From Limnohabitans sp. WS1 (GTDB lineage Bacteria > Pseudomonadota > Gammaproteobacteria > Burkholderiales > Burkholderiaceae_C): 64,000 nt of DNA. The stretch is taken from the NCBI RefSeq assembly GCF_003063265.1, contig NZ_NERU01000002.1:62001-126000 (forward strand), in the 5' to 3' direction. The translations under genes and the position numbers were made by a program. Positions within the stretch are counted from its first letter, which is position 1. The number at the start of each line of letters is the position of its first letter. This document shows, piece after piece, positions 28,141 through 36,696 of this stretch. The notes below the pieces were generated by a model. That model saw only the letters and a program-made list of their open reading frames with translations, did not search any database and was not told where the DNA came from.

Positions 28141-29322
28141 TCAAAGGCCTGCAGCGGCCTTCAGTGCAGCAGCACGGTCGGTGCGTTCCCAAGTGAAGTC
28201 GGGCTCGTCACGGCCAAAGTGGCCGTAAGCGGCGGTCTTGCTGTAGATGGGGCGCAGCAGGTCCAGCATCTGGATGATGCCTTTGGGGCGCAGGTCAAAG
28301 TGCTCAGCCACCAAGGCGGACAATTTGTCGTCTGAAATCACACCCGTTCCGGCGGTGTTGACGGTGATGTTCATGGGACGTGCCACGCCAATCGCGTAGG
28401 CCACCTGCACCTGGCACTGGGTGGCCAGACCTGCGGCCACAATGTTCTTGGCCACATAGCGGGCGGCGTAAGCGGCAGAGCGGTCTACCTTGGACGGGTC
28501 TTTGCCAGAGAAGGCACCACCGCCGTGGGGGCAGGCACCGCCGTAGGTGTCCACAATGATCTTGCGGCCAGTTAAACCGCAATCGCCCTGGGGGCCGCCA
28601 ATGACGAAACGGCCGGTGGGGTTGATCAGGTACTTGGTGTCTTGCAGCCACTCTTTGGGCAGCACGGGTTTGATGATCTCTTCGATGATGGCTTCGGTGA
28701 AGCTTGCTTTCATCTTGGTCGATGTTTCCGACTGGTCGGGGCTGTGCTGGGTGGACAGCACCACGGTGTCGATGCTGTGGGGCTTGCCGTCCACGTAACG
28801 CATGGTCACCTGGCTCTTGGCGTCGGGGCGCAAGAAAGGCAGGCGGCCGTCTTTGCGCAGCTGGGCCTGGCGCTCGACCAAACGGTGGGCGTAATAAATG
28901 GGGGCGGGCATCAGCTCGGGTGTTTCGCTGCAGGCGTAGCCGAACATCAGGCCTTGGTCGCCCGCGCCGATGTTGAGGTGGTCGTCAGACGCATGGTCCA
29001 CGCCTTGGGCGATGTCGTTGGATTGCTTGTCGTAGCAAACCATGACCGCGCAACCCTTGTAGTCGATGCCGTAGTCGGTGTTGTCGTAGCCGATGCGCTT
29101 GATGGTGTCGCGGGCCACCTGGATGTAGTCGACGTGCGCGTTGGTGGTGATCTCACCGGCCAAGACCACCAGACCGGTGTTGGTCAGGGTTTCGGCGGCC
29201 ACGCGGCTGCGGGGGTCTTGTTCAAAGATGGCGTCAAGGATTGCGTCAGAGATCTGATCTGCAACTTTGTCGGGATGGCCTTCCGAGACGGATTCGGAGG
29301 TGAAGAGGAAGTCGTTGGACAT
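28141..29322 (-). CDS. metK: S-adenosylmethionine synthase
   Basis: The 393-residue enzyme has all MetK hallmarks: [20 protein letters not shown] at the N-terminus, [12 protein letters not shown], the P-loop-like [20 protein letters not shown], and [13 protein letters not shown] near the end. It makes SAM from methionine and ATP. The ATG at 29320-29322 follows AGGAG and a run of six U residues; an in-frame ATG seven codons upstream would lie inside the leader hairpin and is unlikely. The leader holds a candidate SAM-binding riboswitch, which would give feedback control by the enzyme's product. Confidence 0.96.
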   Translation of the reverse strand: MSNDFLFTSESVSEGHPDKVADQISDAILDAIFEQDPRSRVAAETLTNTGLVVLAGEITTNAHVDYIQVARDTIKRIGYDNTDYGIDYKGCAVMVCYDKQSNDIAQGVDHASDDHLNIGAGDQGLMFGYACSETPELMPAPIYYAHRLVERQAQLRKDGRLPFLRPDAKSQVTMRYVDGKPHSIDTVVLSTQHSPDQSETSTKMKASFTEAIIEEIIKPVLPKEWLQDTKYLINPTGRFVIGGPQGDCGLTGRKIIVDTYGGACPHGGGAFSGKDPSKVDRSAAYAARYVAKNIVAAGLATQCQVQVAYAIGVARPMNITVNTAGTGVISDDKLSALVAEHFDLRPKGIIQMLDLLRPIYSKTAAYGHFGRDEPDFTWERTDRAAALKAAAGL

Positions 29323-29381
29323 AAAAAAGGCTCCTGTTTTCAAAGGTTTGTCGGCGTTGCCGACCCTGAAAACCCGGAGCC
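29323..29381 (-). promoter_or_regulatory. metK leader hairpin: terminator-like and covering the SD
   Basis: Read on the minus strand, a long hairpin (GGCTCC/GGAGCC, GGTTTTCA/TGAAAAC, GTCGGC/GCCGAC around an AAC loop, about 21 pairs with small bulges) ends in UUUUUU and then the AUG. The 3' arm contains the Shine-Dalgarno AGGAG. Folding would therefore hide the ribosome binding site and also look like an intrinsic terminator. It lies directly after the candidate SAM aptamer and fits a riboswitch expression platform. Confidence 0.75.
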
Positions 29382-29386
29382 TGGCG

Positions 29387-29442
29387 AACGCTTTAGCAGA
29401 ATTTATGAATCGCCCTGCAAGTAGTTCAGTTAACTCGGCGAT
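29387..29442 (-). ncRNA. SAM-II/SAM-V-like riboswitch aptamer upstream of metK
   Basis: On the minus strand, P1 is ATCGCC (29437-29442) with GGCGAT (29409-29414). The P1 loop contains GAGTTAAC and ends TTGCAG. After P1 comes CATAAAT and then CTGCTAAA (29392-29399), whose CTGC pairs with the loop GCAG (29415-29418) as an H-type pseudoknot. SAM-II has the same order: a stem, a loop with GAUUUAAC ending UUGCA, then GAUAAAU and GCUAAA forming the pseudoknot with the SAM-contacting U and A residues. The match is from memory of the SAM-II sequence. Position before metK and the downstream hairpin support it. SAM-II is best known in Alphaproteobacteria, SAM-V in marine bacteria. Confidence 0.72.
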
Positions 29443-29643
29443 TTTTTGATTGTATCAATTTGCTGGGAGTCTGTGTTGAAGAACGCACTGTCAATGAAGC
29501 AGAGGCCGCCTCTCACTCAAGGCTGATCGTCTGTACGCTTCTGTGCCGGCCTTCCAAATCGAAGCCCTCTCGTTCTGCTGCTTCAGCGCCAACGTGGTTG
29601 GCATGTTGTCTGCGTGCATCAAAAATCATGTCCAATACAGCCC
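29443..29643. other. Intergenic region between metK leader and slyX
   Basis: No gene is supported here. On the minus strand TACAAT (about 29450-29455) could be the -10 box of metK, placing the transcript start a few bases before the candidate aptamer; no good -35 was found. Small frames over 29460-29640 have no ribosome binding site or recognisable product. Confidence 0.4.
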
Positions 29644-29865
29644 ATGGACATTCCCACCCCTATTGAAAACCGCCTGGTCGACTTGGAAATCAAGGCAGGC
29701 TTTACCGAAGACCTGCTGGACCAGCTCAATGCGCAGGTGTACCGCCAGCAGCAGCAAATTGATGCGCTCATTCAGGAACTGCGCCAGATGCGCGATCGCC
29801 TGCCCGAGTCGGGCGGTGGCGCTGAAGTGCGCAATTTGCGTGACGAGATTCCGCCGCATTACTGA
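29644..29865 (+). CDS. slyX: SlyX family protein
   Basis: The 73-residue protein is a predicted coiled coil (NRLVDLEIKAGFTEDLLDQL, then QVYRQQQQIDALIQELRQM) and ends in RNLRDEIPPHY, matching the SlyX pattern including the PPHY terminus. Its molecular role is unknown. The start at 29644 fits the family; an upstream ATG would add ten residues. The stop TGA overlaps the rlmN start by one base, so the two genes are coupled. Confidence 0.88.
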   Translation: MDIPTPIENRLVDLEIKAGFTEDLLDQLNAQVYRQQQQIDALIQELRQMRDRLPESGGGAEVRNLRDEIPPHY

Positions 29866-30935
29866 TGAAATTCCACAGCATTCAGGACATTCGGGACCAT
29901 TTGCGTGCCTTGGGCGCCAACGCCTTGCACGAGCAGCGTGTGCTGCGTTTGTGGGCGCAAGCCAAACCGCAAAACACTGGGCGCAGGCCGCTGGAGAGCT
30001 TCATGCCCAAGGCGGTGCGTGAGGCACTGCCTGCCTTGAGTGAGGCCCTCGCAGCCTTGGTCACCTTGCGCGAACAGCACCCGGCTCAAGACGGCTCGGC
30101 CCGCTTGCTGGTGGGTCTGCAAGACGGCCAGACGGTGGAAAGCGTCTTGCTGCCGCGCGATGGCCTGTGTGTTTCCAGCCAGGTCGGTTGCGCGGTGGGC
30201 TGTGTGTTTTGCATGACCGGCCGTGAAGGCCTGATTCGCCAGGTGGGCAGTGCCGAGATCGTGGCGCAGGTCGCTTTGGCCCGCACGCTCAGGCCCGTCA
30301 AAAAAGTGGTGTTCATGGGCATGGGCGAGCCTTCGCACAACCTGGAAGCGGTGATGGACGCCATCGACCTGCTGGGCACGGTGGGCAACATCGGGCACAA
30401 GAATCTGGTGTTTTCCACCGTGGGCGATGCGCGGGTGTTCGAACGTTTGCCGCAGGGCCGCGTCAAGCCTGCCTTGGCTTTGTCGCTGCACACCACGCGT
30501 GCCGATCTGCGGGCTCAGCTGCTGCCGCGAGCCCCGCGTTTTGACCCACAAGACCTGGTTGAGGCGGGCGAGGTGTACGCCCGCGCCACGGGTTATCCAA
30601 TCCAGTACCAATGGACCTTGATGGAAGGCGTCAACGACAGCGATGAAGAAATCGACGGCATCGTGCGTTTGCTGAAAGGCAAATACGCGCTGATGAACAT
30701 GATTCCCTACAACGCGGTGCCCGATCTGCCTTATGCCCGGCCGAGTTGGGATAAGGCCGCTGGCATCGCCCGCACCTTGCATCAGCGCGGTGTGCTGACC
30801 AAACTGCGCCAATCCGCCGGGCAGGATGTGGACGGCGGCTGCGGCCAGTTGCGTGCCCGTGATGTGCAGCGCGTGCAGCCCGTGAAAATGTTCATGTCAG
30901 GCTCGAAGCCCCAGGCCACACACATCTCCCCGTAG
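29865..30935 (+). CDS. RlmN-family radical SAM RNA methyltransferase
   Basis: The 356-residue protein has the radical SAM CX3CX2C cluster in QVGCAVGCVFCMTGREG (around residues 107-123), GMGEPSHNLEAV, and the methyl-carrying cysteine in DVDGGCGQLRARD near the C-terminus, all as in RlmN, which methylates A2503 of 23S rRNA and A37 of some tRNAs. It is in the slyX neighbourhood rather than near ndk/hisS, so a second RlmN-like copy may exist elsewhere in the genome. The last codons and the TAG stop fall inside the first unit of the downstream repeat array. Confidence 0.85.
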   Translation: MKFHSIQDIRDHLRALGANALHEQRVLRLWAQAKPQNTGRRPLESFMPKAVREALPALSEALAALVTLREQHPAQDGSARLLVGLQDGQTVESVLLPRDGLCVSSQVGCAVGCVFCMTGREGLIRQVGSAEIVAQVALARTLRPVKKVVFMGMGEPSHNLEAVMDAIDLLGTVGNIGHKNLVFSTVGDARVFERLPQGRVKPALALSLHTTRADLRAQLLPRAPRFDPQDLVEAGEVYARATGYPIQYQWTLMEGVNDSDEEIDGIVRLLKGKYALMNMIPYNAVPDLPYARPSWDKAAGIARTLHQRGVLTKLRQSAGQDVDGGCGQLRARDVQRVQPVKMFMSGSKPQATHISP

Positions 30936-31240
30936 GTCGGAGCTTCAGCGCCGACATTGTTGGTTTCTGTGAAAGCTCCTGTCGGGGCTGAAGCCGCCGA
31001 CCTACAACACGCCCCGGGTCTTCGCGCCGACAAATTACCGCATTCCCCGCAGGTCGGTATTCGCAGAGTCCGACATTGTTGGTTTCTGCGAAAGCTCTTG
31101 TCGGGGCTGAAGCCGCCGACCTACAAAACGCCCCGGGTCTTCGCGCCGACAAAATGCCGAATTCCCCGTCGGTACTCGCAGAGTCCGACGTTGTTGGTTT
31201 TGCGAAGGTCACATGTCGGGGCTGAAGCCGCCGACCTACA
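30928..31240. repeat. Three-unit REP-like tandem array
   Basis: Three units of about 118 bases start near 30928, 31045 and 31164. Each has a left arm CCCCG(T/C)AGGTCGG-like, a middle CCGACATTGTTGGTTT, and a right arm TGTCGGGGCTGAAGCCGCCGACCTACA ending at 31006, 31125 and 31240 (the right arm given here in two parts: TGTCGGGGCTGAAG and CCGCCGACCTACA). Units 1 and 2 are joined by CGCCCCGGGTCTTCGCGCCGACA. Left and right arms are partly complementary, so each unit can fold. The array lies between two converging genes and its first base pairs overlap the rlmN stop codon. Confidence 0.85.
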
Positions 31241-31257
31241 AATGCATGGCTGCCCGC

Positions 31258-32154
31258 TCAACGTCCAGGCAGTTTGACCAGCCCGCTGGACAGCGATGTG
31301 CCCAGCAAAATCACCGCGCCGCACAGCAGCATCCAGGCGGTGACGGTTTCGCCCAGAAACAGGACGCCGTAAGCGATGGCAAAGACGGGCACCAAAAACG
31401 TGACCGTCAAAGCGCGTGCTGGCCCCGCCACTTCGATGAGTCTGAAATACAGGATGTAGGCCACGCCGGTGCACAGCACGCCCACGGTGATCAAGGACCA
31501 CCAGACCGAGGTGCTGGGCCATTGGTCGGGATGAAACCACAGCGCTGGCAACACCAAAGCCAAGGTGGCCCCGATCTGGCTGCCGGTGGCGGTGACCAGC
31601 GGGGGCAGGCTGGGGATGTGCTTTTTGGTGAAGCTGGCCGACAGCGCATAGCAGGTGGTGGCCGCCAGACAAGCGAGCACCGCCCATGCGGGCGCTATGC
31701 CCGAGGCGTTGGGCTTGAAGCTGGCCTGCCCACCGGCCAGCAGCACCACGCCGCCAAAACCGATGGCCAGACCCACGGTGCGCGACAAACTGGGCTTGTC
31801 CCCCAGCCAGAGCCAGGCCACCACTGCGCCAAACAAAGGCACGGTGGCGTTCAAGATGGATGAAAAACCCGTGGTGATGTGCATGACCGCAAAGGAATAC
31901 AGGGCAAACGGAATACCGCTGTTGAGTGCGCCCACAAACAGAACGGGTTTCCAATGACGCCGCAGCTCAGCCCAGTGCCCTTTGGCCAGCATGATGGGCA
32001 GCAAAAAAGCAGCGGCAATGGCCACCCGAATGGCGGCGGTAGGCAAGGCCCCCAATTCGACGGCCGCCATGCGCATGAACAAAAAGGACGAGCCCCAGAT
32101 GGCCGACAGAATCAGAAAGTCGGCCAGCCAGCCTTTGGCGTGAGAAGAAGTCAT
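31258..32154 (-). CDS. EamA/DMT-family transporter
   Basis: The 298-residue protein has ten hydrophobic segments in two EamA repeats: an N-terminal LSAIWGSSFLFMRMAAVELG with PTAAIRVAIAAAFLLP, and a second half with YALSASFTKKHIPSL and FLVPVFAIAYGVLFLGETVT. These are inner-membrane drug/metabolite exporters with unpredictable substrate. Its ATG overlaps the ogt stop (ATGA), so it is the third gene of the alkylation-repair operon. Confidence 0.9.
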   Translation of the reverse strand: MTSSHAKGWLADFLILSAIWGSSFLFMRMAAVELGALPTAAIRVAIAAAFLLPIMLAKGHWAELRRHWKPVLFVGALNSGIPFALYSFAVMHITTGFSSILNATVPLFGAVVAWLWLGDKPSLSRTVGLAIGFGGVVLLAGGQASFKPNASGIAPAWAVLACLAATTCYALSASFTKKHIPSLPPLVTATGSQIGATLALVLPALWFHPDQWPSTSVWWSLITVGVLCTGVAYILYFRLIEVAGPARALTVTFLVPVFAIAYGVLFLGETVTAWMLLCGAVILLGTSLSSGLVKLPGR

Positions 32155-32681
32155 TCAGGAAAGAGGGAATCAGAGGAGGGCAGGGCGATGGGGTGGCCTT
32201 CCAGTTTGAGCAGCGCCTGTTTGCGCCACAGCCCGCCTGCATAGCCCGTGAGTTGGCCACCGCCGCCCAGGATGCGGTGACAGGGCACGATGATACTCAC
32301 CGGGTTGCGCCCCACGGCCGCGCCCACCGCCCGAACAGCCTTGGGGTTGTTCAGTTGCCGGGCCAGGTCGCCATAACTTTGGCTGTGGCCAGACGGGATG
32401 GCCAGCAAAGCCTGCCAAACCGATTGCTGGAATGCGGTGCCTGCCGACAGGTCCAGCGGCAGATCAAAGCGGTTCAAATCGCCCGTGAAATAGGCCTGCA
32501 ATTGCGCGCTGGCGTCTTGCAGCAGCGGGTGTGCGGTGACGCTTGTCCAGCCGCGCAGGCGTTCATCGCTGGGGCCATGCCGCTGGCCTTCAAACCAAAC
32601 GCCGCACAGGCCCAGGTCTGAAGCGGCCAAGATCATCGGCCCCAAGGGGCTGTTCCATTGTTGGGTCAACAGGGGTGTCAT
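32151..32681 (-). CDS. ogt: Methylated-DNA--protein-cysteine methyltransferase
   Basis: The 176-residue protein carries the active-site motif IIVPCHRILGGGGQLTGYAGG with the alkyl-accepting cysteine, preceded by the helix FQQSVWQALLAIPSGHSQSYGDLA and RAVGAAVGRNP. It removes methyl groups from O6-methylguanine and is used once per molecule. It overlaps the upstream Ada-AlkA gene and the downstream EamA gene by four bases each (ATGA), so the three are tightly coupled. Confidence 0.94.
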   Translation of the reverse strand: MTPLLTQQWNSPLGPMILAASDLGLCGVWFEGQRHGPSDERLRGWTSVTAHPLLQDASAQLQAYFTGDLNRFDLPLDLSAGTAFQQSVWQALLAIPSGHSQSYGDLARQLNNPKAVRAVGAAVGRNPVSIIVPCHRILGGGGQLTGYAGGLWRKQALLKLEGHPIALPSSDSLFPE

Positions 32682-34267
32682 GGTGCGGGGGCGTTGTGGT
32701 TGTGGGGCTCGGGGTGATCGGAGGGCTCGGATTGAGGGGACAAGCTCTGCCAGGCCGCGATCAGGGCATAGCTGCGGCAGGGCCGCCAGGCCTGGCCCAA
32801 GGCTTTCAGGGCTTGGGTTGGGCGAGGGTGCTGACGCACGCCCAAGGCGGTTTGCAAGGCCACATCCTGCACTGGCCAGGCGTCTGCCCAGTGCAGGGCG
32901 CGCATGGCGATGTAGTGGGCCGTCCAGGGGCCGATGCCGGGCAAGGCCATGAGCGCCTGCAAGGTGGGCTCCAGCTGGGCGCGGCGGCTGAGGTCCAGGC
33001 TGCCCGATTCGACCGCCTGCGCCAGGGCCTGTATGGCTCTTTGACGTTGCCGCACCAAGCCCAGGCTGCCCATGAGTGCGCCATTTTCTTCGCGCGCCAG
33101 AGTGGCCGGGCTGGGAAAGGTGCGGTTTAGCTCGGGCCAGGGGGTGTTGCAGGGCTCGCCCAGGGTGTTGACCAGCCTCTGGCCCAACGTGCGGGCGGCT
33201 TTGACGCTGATTTGTTGACCCAAAATGGCCCGCACGGCCAGCTCAAAACCATCCAGGCAGCCGGGCAGACGTTGGCCCAGGGCTTGCGGAAAATCACGCC
33301 CAATGACCTGTGCGATGCGGGCGGGCTCGGCGTCCAGGTCCAGCCAGTCCCGCACCTGTGCCACCACCTGGGGCAACACGGGGTCCAATGAGGCGCTGAC
33401 CCGCAGGTGCACCACGGCTTGCGTGCGGTCCCAGCGCAGCTCCAGCCAGCCAGAGATGGCTTGGCTTGCGTGAGGCCAGCGCACCGTCCTGCGCAACACG
33501 GCGTGCGGGCCTTGGCCCTCCCAGCTTTCCATGCCGCTCAAGCTGCGGTCTTGCAGAAACTGCCACAGCGTGGCGATTTGACAAGGCGGACGGTAGGGCA
33601 AAACCAGGGCGGTGCCGGGCTGGGGGGCCTTGCGCAGCGGCGCGCTTGCGGTTCGAAGTTGCCCCGGGCTGAGTTGGTAGTGCTGGGCAAATGCGGCGTA
33701 AAGGTTCCTGGCCGAGCCAAAACCACTGGCACGCGCCACATGGGCCACCGACAGGGGGCTGTCTTGCAGCCACTGTTTGGCGTGCAGCAGCCTTTGGGTT
33801 TGCAGGTATTGCAGGGGCGAGACCTGCCAATGGTGCAAAAACAGACGCCTCAGGTGCCGGTCGCTCACGCCCAGCTGCGCCGCCAATGCCGCCATGCTGG
33901 GCGGCTTGGTGCCTTGCTGAATGGCCGATTGCAGCTGTTGGGCCGCGCTTTCGGCCAGCACCGCCTGGGCATCGGTGGTGGACCAAAAGCGACGTGCGGG
34001 GGCCAGTTCCGGGCGGCAGCGCAGGCAGGGTCTGAAGCCTTGCGCCTCGGCTTGAACGGCTGTTTCAAAAAAGCGGCAGTTGGCTTGGCGGGGCAGTTTC
34101 ACCCGGCAAACAGGGCGGCAATAAATGCCGGTGGAGGTCACGCCGGTGAAAAACAGCCCATCCCACGCTGCATCCTTGTCGGCCATGGCCTGGTAACAGC
34201 GCTGCGCGTCCAGGCCTTCGCTCGATCCGGCTGTCGAGGTGGGTGGGGCAAATGGAAGGTGATGCAT
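32678..34267 (-). CDS. Ada-AlkA fusion: methyl-sensing activator and 3-methyladenine glycosylase
   Basis: The 529-residue protein has an Ada N-terminal metal domain (FTGVTSTGIYCRPVCRVK and FRPCLRCRPELA, the four zinc cysteines, one of which takes methyl from phosphotriesters), an AraC-type helix-turn-helix pair (AALAAQLGVSDRHLRRLF; VAHVARASGFGSARNLYAAF), and an AlkA part with helix-hairpin-helix LMALPGIGPWTAHYIAMRAL and the catalytic Asp in WPVQDVALQ. It can sense alkylation, activate its own operon and excise 3-methyladenine. The start at 34267 is uncertain; an ATG 13 codons upstream is in frame. Confidence 0.9.
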   Translation of the reverse strand: MHHLPFAPPTSTAGSSEGLDAQRCYQAMADKDAAWDGLFFTGVTSTGIYCRPVCRVKLPRQANCRFFETAVQAEAQGFRPCLRCRPELAPARRFWSTTDAQAVLAESAAQQLQSAIQQGTKPPSMAALAAQLGVSDRHLRRLFLHHWQVSPLQYLQTQRLLHAKQWLQDSPLSVAHVARASGFGSARNLYAAFAQHYQLSPGQLRTASAPLRKAPQPGTALVLPYRPPCQIATLWQFLQDRSLSGMESWEGQGPHAVLRRTVRWPHASQAISGWLELRWDRTQAVVHLRVSASLDPVLPQVVAQVRDWLDLDAEPARIAQVIGRDFPQALGQRLPGCLDGFELAVRAILGQQISVKAARTLGQRLVNTLGEPCNTPWPELNRTFPSPATLAREENGALMGSLGLVRQRQRAIQALAQAVESGSLDLSRRAQLEPTLQALMALPGIGPWTAHYIAMRALHWADAWPVQDVALQTALGVRQHPRPTQALKALGQAWRPCRSYALIAAWQSLSPQSEPSDHPEPHNHNAPAP

Positions 34268-34420
34268 CGGCAGCCATGTTATCGGCAAACCTGTGCGCAG
34301 AACCATGGGTTTTGTGCTGTTTTCGGACCCGTGATGGTGTCTCTGTTTTGCAACCCTTGCCGCCTACAATGCTCATTCAATTCATAAACCAAGCCTCATG
34401 GCTTTTGATTGCTTCATCCC

Positions 34421-35824
34421 ATGCAAGTGACCCCCTCCATCTTCAAAGCCTATGACATCCGCGGCGTGGTGCCGTCCACGCTGAACGAGCAAGTGGCCGA
34501 GGGCCTGGGCAAGGCCTTTGGCACCCAGGCGCTGGCCGAGGGCCAGACCCAGGTGGCCGTGGGCCGCGATGGCCGCTTGAGCGGGCCTGGCTTGTCGGCT
34601 GCGCTGATTCGCGGCTTGGTGGCCGCAGGCATTCAGGTCATCGACATCGGCATGGCCACCACGCCCATGCTCTACTTTGCGGCCAACACCGCCTGCCAAA
34701 GCGGCATCCAGGTCACCGGCAGCCACAACCCCAAGGACTACAACGGCTTCAAGATGGTCTTGGCCGGCCGTGCCATTTACGGCGACGAAATCCAGGCCCT
34801 GCGCCAGATGATGGAAACCGAAACCTGGCAGCTCAAGGCCGGTGGCAGCGTGTCGCACTTGGATGTGTTGGCCGACTACACCCAGCGCATCGTGGGTGAC
34901 ATTCGCTTGGCCCGCCCCATGAAGATCGTCGTGGACTCGGGCAATGGCATTGCCGGGGCGTCTGCGCCCGGCATTTTTCGCGCCTTGGGCTGCGAGGTGA
35001 TCGAGCTGTTCAGCGAGGTTGATGGCGAATTTCCCAACCACCACCCCGACCCCAGCAAGCCCGAAAACCTGCAAGACCTGATGAATGCCCTGAAAACCAC
35101 CGGGGCCGAGTTGGGCCTGGCGTTTGACGGTGACGGCGACCGTCTGGGCATCGTCACAAAGGACGGCAACAACATTTACCCCGACCGCCAGATGCAACTG
35201 TTTGCCCAGGACGTGCTCAGCCGCGTGCCCGGCGGCACCATCTTGTTTGACGTGAAGTGCTCGCAGCGCCTGGCCCCGGCCATCGAGGCCGCTGGTGGCA
35301 AGCCCCTGATGTACAAAACCGGCCACTCCTTGATCAAGGCCAAGATGAAGGCGATTGAGTCCGAAGGCGGCCAGGCCCCGCTGGGCGGCGAGATGAGCGG
35401 GCACATCTTCTTCAAGGAGCGCTGGTACGGTTTTGACGACGGCACCTACGCCGGTTGCCGCCTGCTGGAGATCGTCAGCCAGAGCCCCGATGCCAACGCC
35501 GTGCTCAACGCCTTGCCCACCAGCTTCAGCACGCCCGAGCTGAATGTGAAATGCGCCGAAGGCGAGCCGCACAGCGTGACCCGCGCCCTGCAGGCCAAGG
35601 CGGCCAGCGCCTTCAGTGCGCCCGCCAAGGTTTCCGACATTGACGGCCTGCGCGTGGATTGGCCCGATGGCTTTGGCCTGATCCGTGCCTCCAACACCAC
35701 CCCCGTGCTGGTGCTGCGCTTTGAAGGCCAGACCGAGGCGGCGCTGCACCGCATCGAAGGCGAAATGCTGGCCCTGCTGCGTTCGGTCAAACCCGATGCG
35801 CAGATCGAAGCCTCTGCGCACTGA
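34421..35824 (+). CDS. Phosphomannomutase/phosphoglucomutase (AlgC/ManB type)
   Basis: The 467-residue alpha-D-phosphohexomutase has FKAYDIRGVVPSTLNE at the start, the phosphoserine loop VTGSHNPKDYNGFKM, the metal loop AFDGDGDRLGIV, the sugar loop GGEMSGHIFF, and the phosphate-binding RASNTTPVLVLRFE. It interconverts 1- and 6-phosphates of mannose or glucose for polysaccharide and LPS precursors. The ATG at 34421 is preferred over an upstream TTG. It leads the LPS gene cluster and ends two bases before the next start. Confidence 0.93.
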   Translation: MQVTPSIFKAYDIRGVVPSTLNEQVAEGLGKAFGTQALAEGQTQVAVGRDGRLSGPGLSAALIRGLVAAGIQVIDIGMATTPMLYFAANTACQSGIQVTGSHNPKDYNGFKMVLAGRAIYGDEIQALRQMMETETWQLKAGGSVSHLDVLADYTQRIVGDIRLARPMKIVVDSGNGIAGASAPGIFRALGCEVIELFSEVDGEFPNHHPDPSKPENLQDLMNALKTTGAELGLAFDGDGDRLGIVTKDGNNIYPDRQMQLFAQDVLSRVPGGTILFDVKCSQRLAPAIEAAGGKPLMYKTGHSLIKAKMKAIESEGGQAPLGGEMSGHIFFKERWYGFDDGTYAGCRLLEIVSQSPDANAVLNALPTSFSTPELNVKCAEGEPHSVTRALQAKAASAFSAPAKVSDIDGLRVDWPDGFGLIRASNTTPVLVLRFEGQTEAALHRIEGEMLALLRSVKPDAQIEASAH

Positions 35825-35826
35825 GC

Positions 35827-36696
35827 ATGGACTTGCCAACGCTCGATCAGGTCACGGTGGTGGTGGTCACCCACCACAGTGCCCACTGCTTGGCCGGTTT
35901 GAATGCCTTGCTCGCACATTGTCCGCACATCATCGTTTCAGACAATGCCAGCAACGATGGCACACCCGCACAAGCCCAAGCCTTGTGGCCCCAAGCCCAG
36001 GTCTTGGCCCACCCCCATAACTTGGGCTTTGGTGCCGCCAACAACCGCGCTTTGAGTCGTGTCACAACACCTTTGGCCTTTTTGCTCAACCCCGATTGCG
36101 AAATCACCCCAGAAGGTTTGCTGGCCTTGATGGCGGCAGCCGAGGCGATGCCCGATGCGGCTTTGCTGGCCCCGCAGTTGGTCACTGCCAAAGGGCAAGC
36201 CGAAGTCAATTACCGCTGGCCCCACACTTTATGGACGTCCCAAGGGCCTGCGGCCGAAGGGCCTTGTTGTGTGGGCTTTGTGTGCGGTGCGGCCATGTTG
36301 TTTCGCATGGACCGTTTTGAACCTGTGGGCTTTTTTGACGAGCGGTTTTTTCTTTACTACGAAGACGATGATGTGTGCCTTCGTCTTTTTAATGCCCGAC
36401 GTCCCATGGTGCTGTTGCCGGACATCCAGGCGGTGCACCGCTCGCGGGGCTCGGTCAAGGGACGCTCGCCCTTAAAAAGTGAGTACGTGCGCGGTTTTCA
36501 CCACGCCCAGTCGAAGCTCATTTTTGAGCAAAAACATGGTTCCCGGGCACGCGCCTTGAGTCAGCGGCGCAGCTTACTTGTGTCCACATCCCTGGCGCTG
36601 CCTTTGCGTGTGGTGTTGTTTTCACCCAAACGCATCGCGCGCATGGCCGGGCGATGGATGGGCCTGGTGAGGTGGCAAGCCGATGATGCGATTTAA
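35827..36696 (+). CDS. Family 2 glycosyltransferase
   Basis: The 289-residue GT-A enzyme has VVVVTHHSAHCLAGLNALLA, SDNASNDGTPAQAQA, NLGFGAANNRAL and FLLNPDCEITPEGL. The DCE replaces the DxD metal motif, as in rhamnosyltransferase-like GT2 enzymes, and FFDERFFLYYEDDDVCLRL follows. It likely adds a sugar, perhaps rhamnose, in LPS or O-antigen synthesis at the cytoplasmic face. It sits between the phosphohexomutase and the O-antigen ligase and overlaps the latter by 14 bases. Confidence 0.88.
   Translation: MDLPTLDQVTVVVVTHHSAHCLAGLNALLAHCPHIIVSDNASNDGTPAQAQALWPQAQVLAHPHNLGFGAANNRALSRVTTPLAFLLNPDCEITPEGLLALMAAAEAMPDAALLAPQLVTAKGQAEVNYRWPHTLWTSQGPAAEGPCCVGFVCGAAMLFRMDRFEPVGFFDERFFLYYEDDDVCLRLFNARRPMVLLPDIQAVHRSRGSVKGRSPLKSEYVRGFHHAQSKLIFEQKHGSRARALSQRRSLLVSTSLALPLRVVLFSPKRIARMAGRWMGLVRWQADDAI

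Noticed and set aside
29460..29666. 68-codon plus-strand frame before slyX
   Set aside because: No ribosome binding site or family, and it overlaps the slyX start in another frame.
30928..31240. CRISPR array
   Set aside because: The repeats are ~118 bases, palindromic and without unique spacers, and no cas gene is present; REP-like repeats fit better.
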